A stretch of 64,000 nt of DNA from Mixta gaviniae (GCF_002953195.1 NZ_CP026377.1:3658001-3722000), one strand, 5' to 3'. Numbered from the stretch's first letter, positions 1 to 7,974 are shown. Translations and numbers: made by a program. The notes: generated from the sequence alone by a model not told the origin.

Positions 1-1
1 C

Positions 2-352
2 GAGCCGGATGAGGTGGGCGGCGAGCAGGCGATGACAGAGCTGCTGGGCCGCGGGAAGAATTTTACCGCAGTGGCCTGTTATAACGATTCGATGGCTGCG
101 GGCGCGCTGGCGGTATTGAGCGATAACGGCCTTCGCGTGCCGGAGGAGATGTCGCTGATCGGGTTTGATGATGTGCTGGTGTCGCGCTATGTGCGGCCGC
201 GTTTGACGACGGTGCGTTATCCGATCGTGACGATGGCGCAGCAGGCGGCGGAGCTGGCGTTGGCGCTGGCGAATAATCAGCCTTTGCCGGAGGTGACGAA
301 TACGTTTAACCCGACGCTGGTGCGCAGGCATTCGGTGAGTTCGCCTGGGTGA
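2..352 (+). CDS. galR: Galactose repressor GalR, C-terminal part (5' truncated by window edge)
   Basis: The reading frame is open from base 2 to a TGA at 350-352 and gives about 116 residues of the C-terminal ligand-binding lobe of a LacI-family repressor. It includes the effector-lobe stretch SLIGFDDVLVSRYVRPRLTT and ends in PTLVRRHSVSSPG, closely matching enterobacterial GalR. GalR represses galactose uptake and catabolism genes and is relieved by D-galactose. Placement supports GalR rather than GalS, because galR neighbours lysA in enterobacteria and lysA lies a few genes away here. The helix-turn-helix half lies outside the window. A GalR-type operator occurs in this window in front of galP (54857-54872). 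Confidence 0.93.
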   Translation, partial: EPDEVGGEQAMTELLGRGKNFTAVACYNDSMAAGALAVLSDNGLRVPEEMSLIGFDDVLVSRYVRPRLTTVRYPIVTMAQQAAELALALANNQPLPEVTNTFNPTLVRRHSVSSPG

Positions 353-361
353 GGGGCCGCC

Positions 362-581
362 GGTCGCGATGGGCTGGCTGCCTTTTTAGCCTTTCGCTTT
401 TTTCGGTGCCGGTCGTGATGGGCTGGCTGCCTTTTTGGCCTTTCGCTTTTTTCGGTGCCGGTCGTGGTGGGCTGGCCGGCTTTTTAGCCTTTCGCTTTTT
501 TCGGTGCCGGTCGTGAGAGGAGCTGGCTGCCTTTTTGGCCTTTCGCTTTTTTCGGTGCCGGTCGTGAGAGGGGCTGGCCGG
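362..581. repeat. Tandem repeat C of modular element copy 1 (49-bp unit, 4 copies plus a partial)
   Basis: Four direct copies of a 49-51 bp unit occupy 362-410, 411-459, 460-508 and 509-559, with a partial fifth at 560-581. Each starts GGTCGTGA(T/G)GGGCTGGC and ends TTTCGCTTTTTTCGGTGCC. The unit length is not a multiple of three and no credible reading frame spans the array. It begins about ten bases after the galR stop codon. The opposite strand contains CACGACCGGCAC, which is also found once in the second element copy (near 15102). Confidence 0.9.
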
Positions 582-582
582 T

Positions 583-701
583 CGGCGGGACGGCATAAAC
601 CCGTCCCTGGGGCCTCCGCCCGCGCCTTCCCTGGCGCGGGAGGCCCGCCTCCTCTGCCAGTCCCTCTCCCTCCCCCAATGCCCAGCTATCGTAACCTAAC
701 C
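583..701 (-). repeat. Hairpin core 2 of modular element, copy 1
   Basis: A 119-bp conserved block whose reverse complement recurs at 14967-15084. A 48-bp stretch (604-651) is identical to 15017-15064 on the opposite strand. It contains two strong dyads: GGGACGG/CCGTCCC (587-593 with 601-607) and GGGCCTCC/GGAGGCCC (610-617 with 639-646), the latter extended internally by a GC-rich stem. In the second copy the first stem reads GGGATGG/CCATCCC, so both arms changed together. The strand given is the orientation matching copy 2. Confidence 0.88.
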
Positions 702-734
702 ATTTGCGCGAGGTTTGCAAAGAAAGTGCGGCGG

Positions 735-1171
735 TGACAAACAGGCTCTGAAACCATTGAAGCAGTGGCAACAAACAGACACTGAAGCCAGTGAAGCGGC
801 GGCAACAAACAGACACTGAAGCCAGTGAAGCGGCGGCAACAAACAGACACTGAAGCCAGTGAGGCGGCAGCAACAAACAGACACTGAAGCCAGTGAGGCG
901 GCAGCAACAAACAGACACTGGAGCCAGTGAGGCGGCGGCGGCAAACAAACACTGAAGCCAGTGAAGCGGCGGCAACAAACAGACACTGGAGCCAGTGAGG
1001 CGGCGGCAACAAACAGACACTGAAGCCAGTGAGGCGGCGGCAACAAACAAACACTGGAGCCAGTGAGGCGGCGGCAACAAACAGACACTGAAGCCAGTGA
1101 GGCGGCGGCAACAAACAGACACTGAAGCCAGTGAGGCGGCGGCAACAAACAGACACTGAAGCCAGTGAGGC
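735..1171 (-). repeat. Tandem repeat B of modular element copy 1 (34-bp unit, about 13 copies)
   Basis: Twelve close copies of a 34-bp unit run from about 769 to 1171, preceded by one degenerate copy from 735. The typical unit contains GGCGGCAACAAACAGACACT followed by GAAGCCAGTGAG. Each unit holds a small dyad, ACTG-AAGC-CAGT or, in several units, the better ACTGG-AG-CCAGT. A 34-bp period is not divisible by three, so long open frames on the minus strand here are artefacts of the repeats. There are no unique spacers, so it is not a CRISPR array. Confidence 0.95.
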
Positions 1172-1267
1172 GGTGGGCAGGCGCGTAGTAAAGCCTCCGC
1201 GTCAGGGATGACGCGGCGGAGTCTCCAGGGAGGGATTGACGACGTCTTTACGCAGCGCCTGCCCACC
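1172..1267 (-). repeat. Hairpin core 1 of modular element, copy 1 (22-bp terminal inverted repeats)
   Basis: A 96-bp block with 22-bp imperfect terminal inverted repeats at 1172-1193 (GGTGGGCAGGCGC...) and 1246-1267 (...GCGCCTGCCCACC). Inside is a second dyad, CTCCGCGTCA with TGACGCGG. It recurs in opposite orientation at 14689-14786 with only two substitutions across the central 65 bp. In both copies the two arms match each other better than they match the other copy, which indicates selection for pairing or within-copy conversion. No protein-coding content is seen. Confidence 0.9.
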
Positions 1268-1269
1268 GC

Positions 1270-1520
1270 TGAACGGGCTCAGCCACCGTAACACCCGTCC
1301 GCCGCCGCACGGGCACGGGCTCAGCCACCGTAAACACCCGCCCGCCGCCGTACGGCACCCGCCACCGTAAACGCCCGCCCGCCGTCGCACGGAAACAGCC
1401 ACCGTAAATGCCCGCCCGCCGTCGCACGGAAACAGCCACCGTAAACGCCCGCCCGCCGCTGAACGGAAACAGCCACCGTAAACGCCCGCCCGCCGTCGCA
1501 CGACACCCGCTGGCGTAAAC
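1270..1520 (-). repeat. Tandem repeat A of modular element copy 1 (37-bp unit, about 7 copies)
   Basis: About seven direct copies of a mostly 37-bp unit, with repeat starts near 1280, 1322, 1359, 1396, 1433, 1470 and 1507. The unit reads CAGCCACCGTAAACGCCCGC then CCGCCGTCGCACGGAAA. The array abuts the stop codon of the acetyltransferase gene at 1521. The reverse complement resembles the 35-bp repeats at 14442-14688, notably the shared CACGGCGGGCG and the last unit there (GTTTACGTTGCTCACTTTC), so the two arrays are probably diverged versions of one module. Confidence 0.88.
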
Positions 1521-1985
1521 TCAGCCCCGCAGCGACTTATGGTAAAGGCGCACCACCGTATCAGGATAATCCAGCGCGTCGCCGATATAACGCCAGCCGA
1601 AACGCTCGTAATAATCGGCGCACAACGCGTACAGGTACAGATCCTCAAAGCCGCGAGCGCGGCACCAAACCTCAGCATGATCCTGCAGCGCGGCGCTTAA
1701 GCCGCTGCCACGCGCGCTTTCATCCACGTACAGCGCCGCCAGCCACGGAAAAAGATCCTGCCGGCTAATCAGATCGCAACGCCAAACACCCACCGTGCCA
1801 ACCGCACGATCGCCCTCCAGCGCCACAAACGTCTGCGGAAAATCAGCGCCACGCAGGCTGCTCTCCACGACGCTGGCGAAAAACGCCCGACTCTGCGCAT
1901 CACCAAAAGCGCGCCACAGCCATTCCACCAGCAACGACTTATGCTGCGGCGCCTCGTTCAGCGGCACAATACGCCAGCGGCTCAT
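1521..1985 (-). CDS. GNAT-family N-acetyltransferase
   Basis: A 154-residue single-domain protein of the Gcn5-related N-acetyltransferase fold, which transfers acetyl from acetyl-CoA to an amine on an unknown substrate. The acetyl-CoA motif A is visible as LYVDESARGSGLSAAL (around residues 88-103), with the R-x-x-G-x-G/S pyrophosphate loop, and motif B is the ADYYERFGWRYIG segment (around 123-135). The start codon overlaps the stop of the upstream GntR gene as ATGA, so the two are very likely co-transcribed and translationally coupled. Its 3' end abuts the tandem repeat block. The substrate cannot be told from sequence. Confidence 0.85.
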   Translation of the reverse strand: MSRWRIVPLNEAPQHKSLLVEWLWRAFGDAQSRAFFASVVESSLRGADFPQTFVALEGDRAVGTVGVWRCDLISRQDLFPWLAALYVDESARGSGLSAALQDHAEVWCRARGFEDLYLYALCADYYERFGWRYIGDALDYPDTVVRLYHKSLRG

Positions 1986-2755
1986 ACCAGTTTCCCCTGA
2001 AAAATCGGCACTGATTCAAAAAGATAGCCGTCAAAATCGGGCGCATCGGCATCCGACAGCTCCATCAATGTATTTTTCACATTCTCCAGATGCTGCCACA
2101 TCCCCTGCCATGCGCCCATCACATCGCGCCGCCGCAGCGCCGCCAGAATCGTTTGATGATCGCTCAGCCACTTCAGCCGATAGCTGCGCGTCTCAATATG
2201 CGTGCGCAGCTGCTGCCACAGCGGATTATTCTCATGATGCCGCCAGATACTCTTCACCGTATCCATCAGCATCTGATTCTGCGTTGCACCCGCCAGCAGC
2301 AGATGAAACAGCCGATCGTTATCCTGAGTGGTATCATTCAACGCAATCGCGCGCTGCTCCTGCTCCAGCGTACGGCGCAGGTTCTCAATATCCGCTTTGG
2401 TCGCCATGCGCGCAGCGAAAGCGGCAATATTACTCTCCAGCAGCTGACGCGCCTGCAGCATCTCGAACGGGCCGACGTCGCTGCGGAAAAAAGCCTCCTC
2501 CTCGTCGCTCGCCTCGCTGGGAATGCGCATCACGTAAACGCCGGAGCCCTGACGAATATCCACCGTCCCCTCCAGCTCCAGCATCAGCAGCGCCTCGCGC
2601 ACAATGGTGCGGCTCACGCCCCAGGTCTCCGCCAGATTGCGCTCCGGCGGCAAACGCGAGCCGACCGGATAAAGCCCCGCCACGATCTGCTGACGCAAAT
2701 GCTCGCCAATTTCCTGATACTGCTTTCTCTCTTGCGGCGATGCGCCCTTATCCAC
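1982..2755 (-). CDS. GntR/FadR-subfamily transcriptional regulator, UxuR/ExuR-like
   Basis: A 257-residue regulator with a GntR winged helix at about 12-80 (including SRLPPERNLAETWGVSRTIV and the VDIRQGSGVYV wing) and an all-helical FCD effector domain containing GPFEMLQARQLLESNIAAFA. The domain layout, length and the MWQHLENVKN segment resemble UxuR and ExuR, the hexuronate repressors. The start is GTG at 2755, chosen because AAGGG lies seven bases upstream. It sits in the same strand and cluster as the PTS genes, and three sites like the UxuR/ExuR operator lie between the divergent PTS transcripts (5987-6092). I infer it controls this locus. It is unlikely to be UxuR itself, as no hexuronate genes are nearby. 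Confidence 0.87.
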   Translation of the reverse strand: MDKGASPQERKQYQEIGEHLRQQIVAGLYPVGSRLPPERNLAETWGVSRTIVREALLMLELEGTVDIRQGSGVYVMRIPSEASDEEEAFFRSDVGPFEMLQARQLLESNIAAFAARMATKADIENLRRTLEQEQRAIALNDTTQDNDRLFHLLLAGATQNQMLMDTVKSIWRHHENNPLWQQLRTHIETRSYRLKWLSDHQTILAALRRRDVMGAWQGMWQHLENVKNTLMELSDADAPDFDGYLFESVPIFQGKLV

Positions 2756-2824
2756 TTGATTACCCTTTACACGTTGACGACCCGCTGCCCGCGCCCTCGT
2801 GCGATAGCAGACGACGATATCCCG

Positions 2825-3142
2825 CTAGTTTATCAAAGCCAGCGCCTGATCGAGTACTTTTGCACCGTTTAGCGTGCCGTAGGCCAGCGAATCGATCACC
2901 GCAATCGGGATCTGCGCGCTGTCGGTCAGCGTCTTATTCTGCTCCAGCTTAAAGCGCACCTGTGGCCCCAGCAGCACTACGGCGATCTCGCCCGGATAGT
3001 TTTCCAGTTCCTCGCGCAGATTTTGCTCCGGGATCGCGTAGATTTGATAGCGCAGGCCGCGCGCCGCCGCCTCTTTTTCCATGCGCGTCACCACCATCGA
3101 GGTGGACATGCCTGCAGCGCAGGCGAGAACAATACGTTTCAC
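2825..3142 (-). CDS. PTS lactose/cellobiose-family EIIB component
   Basis: A 105-residue cytoplasmic phosphocarrier of the PTS Lac family. The active-site cysteine is Cys8 in IVLACAAGMSTSMVV, and the P-loop-like CxxGMSTS context is typical of cellobiose/chitobiose IIB (ChbB, CelA type). It accepts phosphate from the IIA protein and passes it to the sugar bound by IIC. The start is GTG at 3142 with AAGGAG at a good distance upstream. It is the third gene of the minus-strand operon after IIC and the GH1 glycosidase, 11 bp after the glycosidase stop. Confidence 0.92.
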   Translation of the reverse strand: MKRIVLACAAGMSTSMVVTRMEKEAAARGLRYQIYAIPEQNLREELENYPGEIAVVLLGPQVRFKLEQNKTLTDSAQIPIAVIDSLAYGTLNGAKVLDQALALIN

Positions 3143-3153
3143 GTTGGCACTCC

Positions 3154-4581
3154 TTATTTCGCTTCATCATCCAGCGTCAGGGTAAGCTGACGGCGGTCTC
3201 GTAGCTGACGATACCAGTGGGCCGATTTCTTCATCCGCCGCTGGCGCTGGTTGGCTAAATCGATCTCAATCAGGCCGTAGCGATTTTTAAACGCATTCAT
3301 CGGCGACACATTATCGGTAAACGACCACAGCATATAACCCTGACAGTTAATCCCCGCTTCGCGCGCGCGCAGCGCCTCATACAGATGTTCAGCGATAAAT
3401 TCGATACGGTAATCGTCCTGAATCTCGCCCGACGCATCCCTGAACTGCGCTTCGTTTTCAATGCCCATGCCGTTTTCGGCGATAAACCACGGGAAATTGT
3501 CATACTCGTCGCGCATCCTGTGCGCCATCGCCGCCACAATACGCGGCGCAATCTCCCAGCCGCGCGAGCGGTTCATGCGACGGCCCGGTCGCTCAAAAGG
3601 CTCGTAGTAATAAGCGGGGTGAAAAGGCGTCTCCGGATGCCAGGCGCGCGACGGCGCCTTCACCCGGTGCGGGTAATAGAGATTCAGCCCCACCTCATCG
3701 ACGCGGTTTTCGGCGATCAGCGCCAGATCCGCTTCGCTGTAGTGCCACGCCACCTGATGCTGCGCCAGCAGCTGCAGCAACGCTGCCGGATATTCGCCCT
3801 TGATCGCCGGATCGAGAAACACCCGGTTGTAGAACAGATCGTAGATCTCCGCTGCCCGCCGGTCGTGCGGCGCATCGGAGCGCGCCCAGGTCACCTCCGG
3901 GTTCAAAATCGTCCCGACGCTCCCTGTATAGCCACAATCGCGGAACAGCCTCACGACACGCGCGGTCGCCAGATTTTTATGGTGATTCCACTGCATCCAG
4001 GTTGACGTACTCTGATGACCAGGCCAGCGCAGCGCATCCAGGTATACGCGGGTTTGCACCACAATCGGCTCGTTAAACACGAACCAGCGCCTGACCTTGC
4101 CGGCGTAGCGCGCAAACACCTTCTCCGCGTAGCGCAAAAACAGATCGACCACCACGGGCGACCCCCAGCCGCCATATTTTTCCAACAGCACCGCCGGCAA
4201 CTCGTAATGCTCCAGGCAGAGCATTGGCTCGATATCGTTGGCGCGCATTTCATCCAGCAATGCGTCGTAATAACGCGCGTAATCTTCATCCACTTCGGCG
4301 GTTTCGTAATCCAGCAGGAAGCGCGACCAGTTGATCGAGGTGCGGTAGTGCGTCAGCCCGCAGGCTTTCATTAGCGCCACATCTTCGCGATAGCGGTTGA
4401 TAAAATCGGTCGCCACCGCCGGGCCATAGCCGTTATGCCAGGCCTGACGATCCTGCTGATACCAGGCATCGAGATAAGAATCCTGCCCCGCCTTCTTGCC
4501 GTGCCAGCCTTCGGTTTGCCAGGCGGAAGCGGCCGCGCCAAGGATAAAATCAGGCGGGATCGCGAGGGTAACCTTACTCAT
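3154..4581 (-). CDS. GH1 family 6-phospho-beta-glycosidase of the PTS locus
   Basis: A 475-residue glycoside hydrolase family 1 enzyme of full family length. The acid/base glutamate is Glu171 (WFVFNEP) and the nucleophile Glu369 (FIAENGMG). The enzyme should hydrolyse the phosphorylated beta-glycoside delivered by the adjacent PTS to glucose 6-phosphate plus an aglycone or sugar. The start codon overlaps the IIC stop as ATGA, so it is translationally coupled to the permease. It is clearly distinct from bglA at 22933-24372, so the window encodes two different GH1 enzymes. The exact substrate (cellobiose, arylglucoside or another beta-glucoside) is not determined. Confidence 0.92.
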   Translation of the reverse strand: MSKVTLAIPPDFILGAAASAWQTEGWHGKKAGQDSYLDAWYQQDRQAWHNGYGPAVATDFINRYREDVALMKACGLTHYRTSINWSRFLLDYETAEVDEDYARYYDALLDEMRANDIEPMLCLEHYELPAVLLEKYGGWGSPVVVDLFLRYAEKVFARYAGKVRRWFVFNEPIVVQTRVYLDALRWPGHQSTSTWMQWNHHKNLATARVVRLFRDCGYTGSVGTILNPEVTWARSDAPHDRRAAEIYDLFYNRVFLDPAIKGEYPAALLQLLAQHQVAWHYSEADLALIAENRVDEVGLNLYYPHRVKAPSRAWHPETPFHPAYYYEPFERPGRRMNRSRGWEIAPRIVAAMAHRMRDEYDNFPWFIAENGMGIENEAQFRDASGEIQDDYRIEFIAEHLYEALRAREAGINCQGYMLWSFTDNVSPMNAFKNRYGLIEIDLANQRQRRMKKSAHWYRQLRDRRQLTLTLDDEAK

Positions 4582-5924
4582 GACGGCTCCTTAAGACTGG
4601 CCAGATCCGGATGCCGCGCTTTCGCCTCGGCGGCTTCGGCGCGGCGCGCGGCAATTTTCACAAACGGCAAATAGATCAGCACCGCCACAACGATACAGAC
4701 CAGCTGCGTCACCACCGCGCCCATCGAGCCGGCGGTTGACAGCCAGGCATTCACGATCGGCGGCGTGGTCCAGGGCACCATCACTACCGCCCTGCCGGCA
4801 AAGCCGGTCAGCGTGGCAAAGTAGCCGATGGTGCCGGTTACCAGCGGGGTAATAATGAAAGGAATGGCGAGGATCGGATTCAGCATGATCGGCATGCCGA
4901 AGATCACCGGCTCGTTGATATTGAACAGCCCCGGCCCGAAAGAGAGCTTGGCGATCTCGCGCATCTCTTTGCGCCTGGTCGCCAGCATCACCGCCGTCAG
5001 CAGGCCGATAGTCAGCCCCGAGCCGCCGATACTCATATAGACATCCCAGAACGGCATAGTGATGATGTTCGGCACCTCTTTGCCCTGCTCGAAGGCGTTC
5101 ATATTCACCAGGATCGCCCCCAGCAGCAGCGGCTCGCGGATCGGCTTGATCATCTGATTGCCGTGAATACCAATCACCCAGAACAGCTGCGCCACGAACA
5201 TCAGCAGCAGAATGCCCCACAGGCTTTGCACCACCGACTCCAGCGGCTGCTGCACCACACGATAAACTGCATCGTACAGGTACATGCCGCTCACCTGATG
5301 GAAGACAAAACCGAAGGTGGCGATGGCTGATACGGTAATGATCGCCGGGATCAGCGCGGAAAACGAGGCGGAGACGTTCGGCGGCACAGTATCGGGCATT
5401 TTGATCTTCAGCCGTTCGACGTTCTCCAGCCGACAGTAGATCTCTACCGACAGAATGGCGATAAACATGCCGAGAAACAGGCTCTTGGTATCGGAGAACT
5501 GCTTCGCCAGCACGTCAGTCACCAGATGCATCTGCCCGTCGACCATCATTTGCAGCGTGGTCAGCGTTACCGCAATAAAGCAGATGATTGCCAGCAGGCC
5601 GGGAAACAGCGTTTTAATGCCGTTGATGCGCCCCAGCTCAATGCCGATCAGAAATACCGCGCCGATATTCAGGAAGCTTAGCGTGGCGTAGTTGATACTG
5701 GTGGTGATGGGCTTGAGATCGGCGAGGAAAGCGAGTGCGGGAAAACTGGCGAGGCCGTTCTTCGCATCCAGCACCATATTGGAGATTAATACCGAAAAGG
5801 CGCCGACGATAATCACCGGCATCAGAGTAATGAAGGAGGCTTTGATCGCCATGATATAGCGGTAGCTGTTAAAGCGCGTGGCGAAACTGCCCAGCGCATC
5901 AATCAGTCGGTCCTGTAGAGACAT
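4578..5924 (-). CDS. PTS lactose/cellobiose-family EIIC permease
   Basis: A 448-residue membrane permease of the PTS Lac family with many hydrophobic helices. It contains family-typical stretches such as LFWVIGIHGNQ and FNINEPVIFGMPIMLNP, the latter including the conserved NEP motif of the substrate site. The start at 5924 is chosen because the protein then begins MSLQDRLIDALGSFATRFNS, as cellobiose IICs do, and a GAGG ribosome site lies nine bases upstream; the frame is open further upstream but runs into the operator region. It imports and phosphorylates a beta-glucoside together with the IIB (2825-3142) and IIA (6107-6415) encoded here. Confidence 0.92.
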   Translation of the reverse strand: MSLQDRLIDALGSFATRFNSYRYIMAIKASFITLMPVIIVGAFSVLISNMVLDAKNGLASFPALAFLADLKPITTSINYATLSFLNIGAVFLIGIELGRINGIKTLFPGLLAIICFIAVTLTTLQMMVDGQMHLVTDVLAKQFSDTKSLFLGMFIAILSVEIYCRLENVERLKIKMPDTVPPNVSASFSALIPAIITVSAIATFGFVFHQVSGMYLYDAVYRVVQQPLESVVQSLWGILLLMFVAQLFWVIGIHGNQMIKPIREPLLLGAILVNMNAFEQGKEVPNIITMPFWDVYMSIGGSGLTIGLLTAVMLATRRKEMREIAKLSFGPGLFNINEPVIFGMPIMLNPILAIPFIITPLVTGTIGYFATLTGFAGRAVVMVPWTTPPIVNAWLSTAGSMGAVVTQLVCIVVAVLIYLPFVKIAARRAEAAEAKARHPDLASLKEPS

Positions 5925-5986
5925 AAGCAGATACCTCAGGGTAAGTGAGCATGCATCCCGCTGTTGTAACCCTACCTTTCCCTGAT

Positions 5987-6092
5987 ATGGCATACCAAAA
6001 TTAACCGAATGCGGCTTTTTTTCTGTGAGCGTCAGCGCAGTTCGCTCATTTGGTATTCCAATATGATGATTAACCCAAATCCGGTATACCAA
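5987..6092. promoter_or_regulatory. Three UxuR/ExuR-like operator sites between divergent PTS genes
   Basis: Three 12-bp sites share a palindromic form close to TTGGTATACCAA: ATGGCATACCAA at 5987-5998, TTGGTATTCCAA at 6050-6061 and CCGGTATACCAA at 6081-6092. The established UxuR/ExuR operator has TTGGTATACCAA at its centre. They lie between the IIC start (5924) and the IIA start (6107), where both promoters must be. The local GntR regulator is the natural ligand; binding itself is inferred. Confidence 0.72.
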
Positions 6093-6106
6093 TAACAGAG
6101 GTGAGT

Positions 6107-6415
6107 ATGGATTTTGAACAGACCGTCATGGAGTTACTGATTAACGCGGGTGAAGCCCGTTCCCACGCGATGAGCGCGATCCAGCTGGCGCGCAAACGTC
6201 AGTGGCCGGAGGCGGATGCGGCGCTGGCCGCTTCGGCGGAGGCGTCAAAAGCGGCGCACCATATTCAGACGCAGCTTATCGGCGCGGATGAAGGGGAAGG
6301 CAAGCTGCCGGTGACGCTGATCCTGGTGCATGCGCAGGATCATCTGATGAATGCGATGCTGTGCCGGGATCTGGCGGAAGAGATCGTGCTGTTGCGTAAA
6401 GAGCTGCTGGCGTGA
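6107..6415 (+). CDS. PTS lactose/cellobiose-family EIIA component
   Basis: A 102-residue helical phosphocarrier of the PTS Lac IIA family. The phosphoacceptor histidine is in LVHAQDHLMNAML, almost identical to the active-site region of ChbA/CelC. It takes phosphate from HPr and passes it to IIB. The ATG at 6107 is preferred over an in-frame GTG at 6101 because GAGGTGAG sits just upstream of the ATG. The gene is transcribed divergently from the IIC-glycosidase-IIB operon, unlike most cellobiose operons where all three components lie on one strand, and shares the operator-bearing intergenic region with it. Confidence 0.92.
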   Translation: MDFEQTVMELLINAGEARSHAMSAIQLARKRQWPEADAALAASAEASKAAHHIQTQLIGADEGEGKLPVTLILVHAQDHLMNAMLCRDLAEEIVLLRKELLA

Positions 6416-6447
6416 CGGGGTGCCTGTAGCGCGGCGCGCCAATGCTT

Positions 6448-6468
6448 AAGCCGTTGAAGAGACGGCTT
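6448..6468. other. Short hairpin between IIA gene and lysA
   Basis: AAGCCGT (6448-6454) pairs with ACGGCTT (6462-6468) across a 7-base loop, about 30 bp after the IIA stop. There is no following T run, so it is only a weak terminator candidate for the IIA gene. The rest of 6416-6610 is GC-rich and shows nothing I recognise. Confidence 0.35.
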
Positions 6469-6610
6469 CGCTAATAAACGCAGGATCTAAGCTGGCGAAC
6501 AGGCGGCTTCGACGGTGAATGGGCGCGCAGTAAGCCAGTCGGTGAACAGACGCGCGGCGGCGGACCGGCGCAGAGGCTCCACCGCCGCCCCGCCGCAGAG
6601 CGAGCCGGGG

Positions 6611-7861
6611 TTACATCTCCAGCGCCAGCAGCTCCTGAATGGTCTGCTGGCGGCGGATCTCGCGCGCCTCGCCGCCATCAAACAGCACTTCCGGGATCAA
6701 CGGGCGGCTGTTGTAGTTCGAGGACATCGACGCGCCATAGGCGCCGGTATCGTGGAACACCAGATAATCGCCCGGCGTCATGGCCGGAAGCTGACGGGTT
6801 TCCACCTTGCCTCCTTCCAGCTGGGTAAAGACATCGCCCGATTCACACAGCGGCCCCGCCACCACCGTTTCGCGCAGCGCACGCGCGGCGGCGTCGTTAT
6901 CGGCGGTCAACAGTGAAATATGGTGATAGCTGCCGTACATCGCGGGACGCATCAGATCGCTGAAGCCGGCATCCACCAGCGCGAAGTGGCGGCTGCCCAT
7001 GTTTTTTACCGCGCGCACCTGCGCCACCAGCACGCCCGCTTCCGCCGTCAGGAAGCGGCCCGGCTCGATCTCCAGCTTCACCGGATGGCCCAGGTGCGCG
7101 GCAATGCGCTCGCGGGCGCGGTGCCACAGGCTGTAGTAGTGCTGCGTATCGATCGCTTCTTCACCATAGCGATAGGGGATCGAAAGGCCGCCGCCGGCGG
7201 AGATCGCCTGAATATCCTGATCCAGTGCGATCGCCTGGCTGACCATCGCTTCGCAGACCTGCTCCAGGTGTGCGTAATCCACCCCCGAGCCGATATGCAT
7301 ATGGATGCCCACCAGCGTCAGGCCGTGCTGTTTAATCGCCTGCAGCGCCTGCGACAGGTCGCCATGCCAGATGCCATGCTTGCTGTTTTCACCGCCGGTA
7401 TTGGTTTTCTGGCTGTGGCCGTGGCCGAAGCCGGGGTTGACGCGCAGCCAGACCGGATGTCCCTGCGAGCGCGCGCCGAGCTGATGCAGCATATCCACCG
7501 AACCGGCGTTGACCGGAATACGCAGTTCCGCCACGCGCGCCAGCGTCGGCTCATCCAGCAGATCGGCAGTGAAGACAATCTCGTCGCCGCCCGCCTCAAA
7601 GCCTGCGGCCAGCGCGCGCTCGATCTCGCCCAGCGATACTGAATCGACCTTTACGCCCGCCTCGCGCATCAGGCGCAGAATATGAATATTGGAGCAGGCC
7701 TTCTGCGCGAAGCGCACCACGTCAAACTGCCGCAGCTGCGCGATGCGATCGCGAATAATATCGGCGTCGTAGGCCCAGAACGGCCCGGCGTAGCGCTGGG
7801 TCAGCGTTAACAGATTGGCGGCATTCAGGGCGCTGTCGGGGTTATTGAGCGGACGTGGCAT
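6611..7861 (-). CDS. lysA: Diaminopimelate decarboxylase LysA
   Basis: A 416-residue PLP-dependent decarboxylase that converts meso-diaminopimelate to L-lysine, the last step of lysine synthesis. The PLP lysine is Lys54 in VRFAQKACSN. The catalytic region GPLCESGDVF, the phosphate-binding SAGGGLSIPY and HIGSGVDY are intact. The start at 7861 (MPRPLNN) is chosen because AAGGAG lies seven bases upstream and E. coli LysA aligns from there; the frame runs further upstream without a start of similar quality. It is divergent from lysR, its activator gene, with about 110 bp between the starts. Confidence 0.97.
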   Translation of the reverse strand: MPRPLNNPDSALNAANLLTLTQRYAGPFWAYDADIIRDRIAQLRQFDVVRFAQKACSNIHILRLMREAGVKVDSVSLGEIERALAAGFEAGGDEIVFTADLLDEPTLARVAELRIPVNAGSVDMLHQLGARSQGHPVWLRVNPGFGHGHSQKTNTGGENSKHGIWHGDLSQALQAIKQHGLTLVGIHMHIGSGVDYAHLEQVCEAMVSQAIALDQDIQAISAGGGLSIPYRYGEEAIDTQHYYSLWHRARERIAAHLGHPVKLEIEPGRFLTAEAGVLVAQVRAVKNMGSRHFALVDAGFSDLMRPAMYGSYHHISLLTADNDAAARALRETVVAGPLCESGDVFTQLEGGKVETRQLPAMTPGDYLVFHDTGAYGASMSSNYNSRPLIPEVLFDGGEAREIRRQQTIQELLALEM

Positions 7862-7974
7862 GGCGGTTCTCCTTAAGCTTTGCCCTATTACGCCACAGCC
7901 TTTTTCGACTGAAAAATATCTGTTTCTGCAGAGTCTATGCAAATATGATATGGCTTTTGGCAAGGGAGGCGGCG

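Noticed and set aside
735..1171. CRISPR-like array of regularly spaced repeats
   Set aside because: The whole 34-bp unit repeats with no unique spacers, and no cas genes are near.
484..1266. Long minus-strand reading frames of 150-260 codons with Cys/Leu-rich repeats
   Set aside because: They exist in all three minus frames because a 34-bp repeat without stops cycles through frames. There is no start site or protein-like composition, and the frame crosses the hairpin cores.
1202..1678. Minus-strand frame across repeat A into the acetyltransferase
   Set aside because: It is composed of translated tandem repeats plus the antisense-frame shadow of the GNAT gene.
1982..2755. Genuine UxuR or ExuR
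   Set aside because: No hexuronate catabolism genes are nearby and the gene is embedded in a PTS operon. Similarity is at subfamily level only.
5925..6092. Longer IIC protein starting at 6092
   Set aside because: The extension is not hydrophobic or family-like, covers the operator region, and a good ribosome site exists for the start at 5924.
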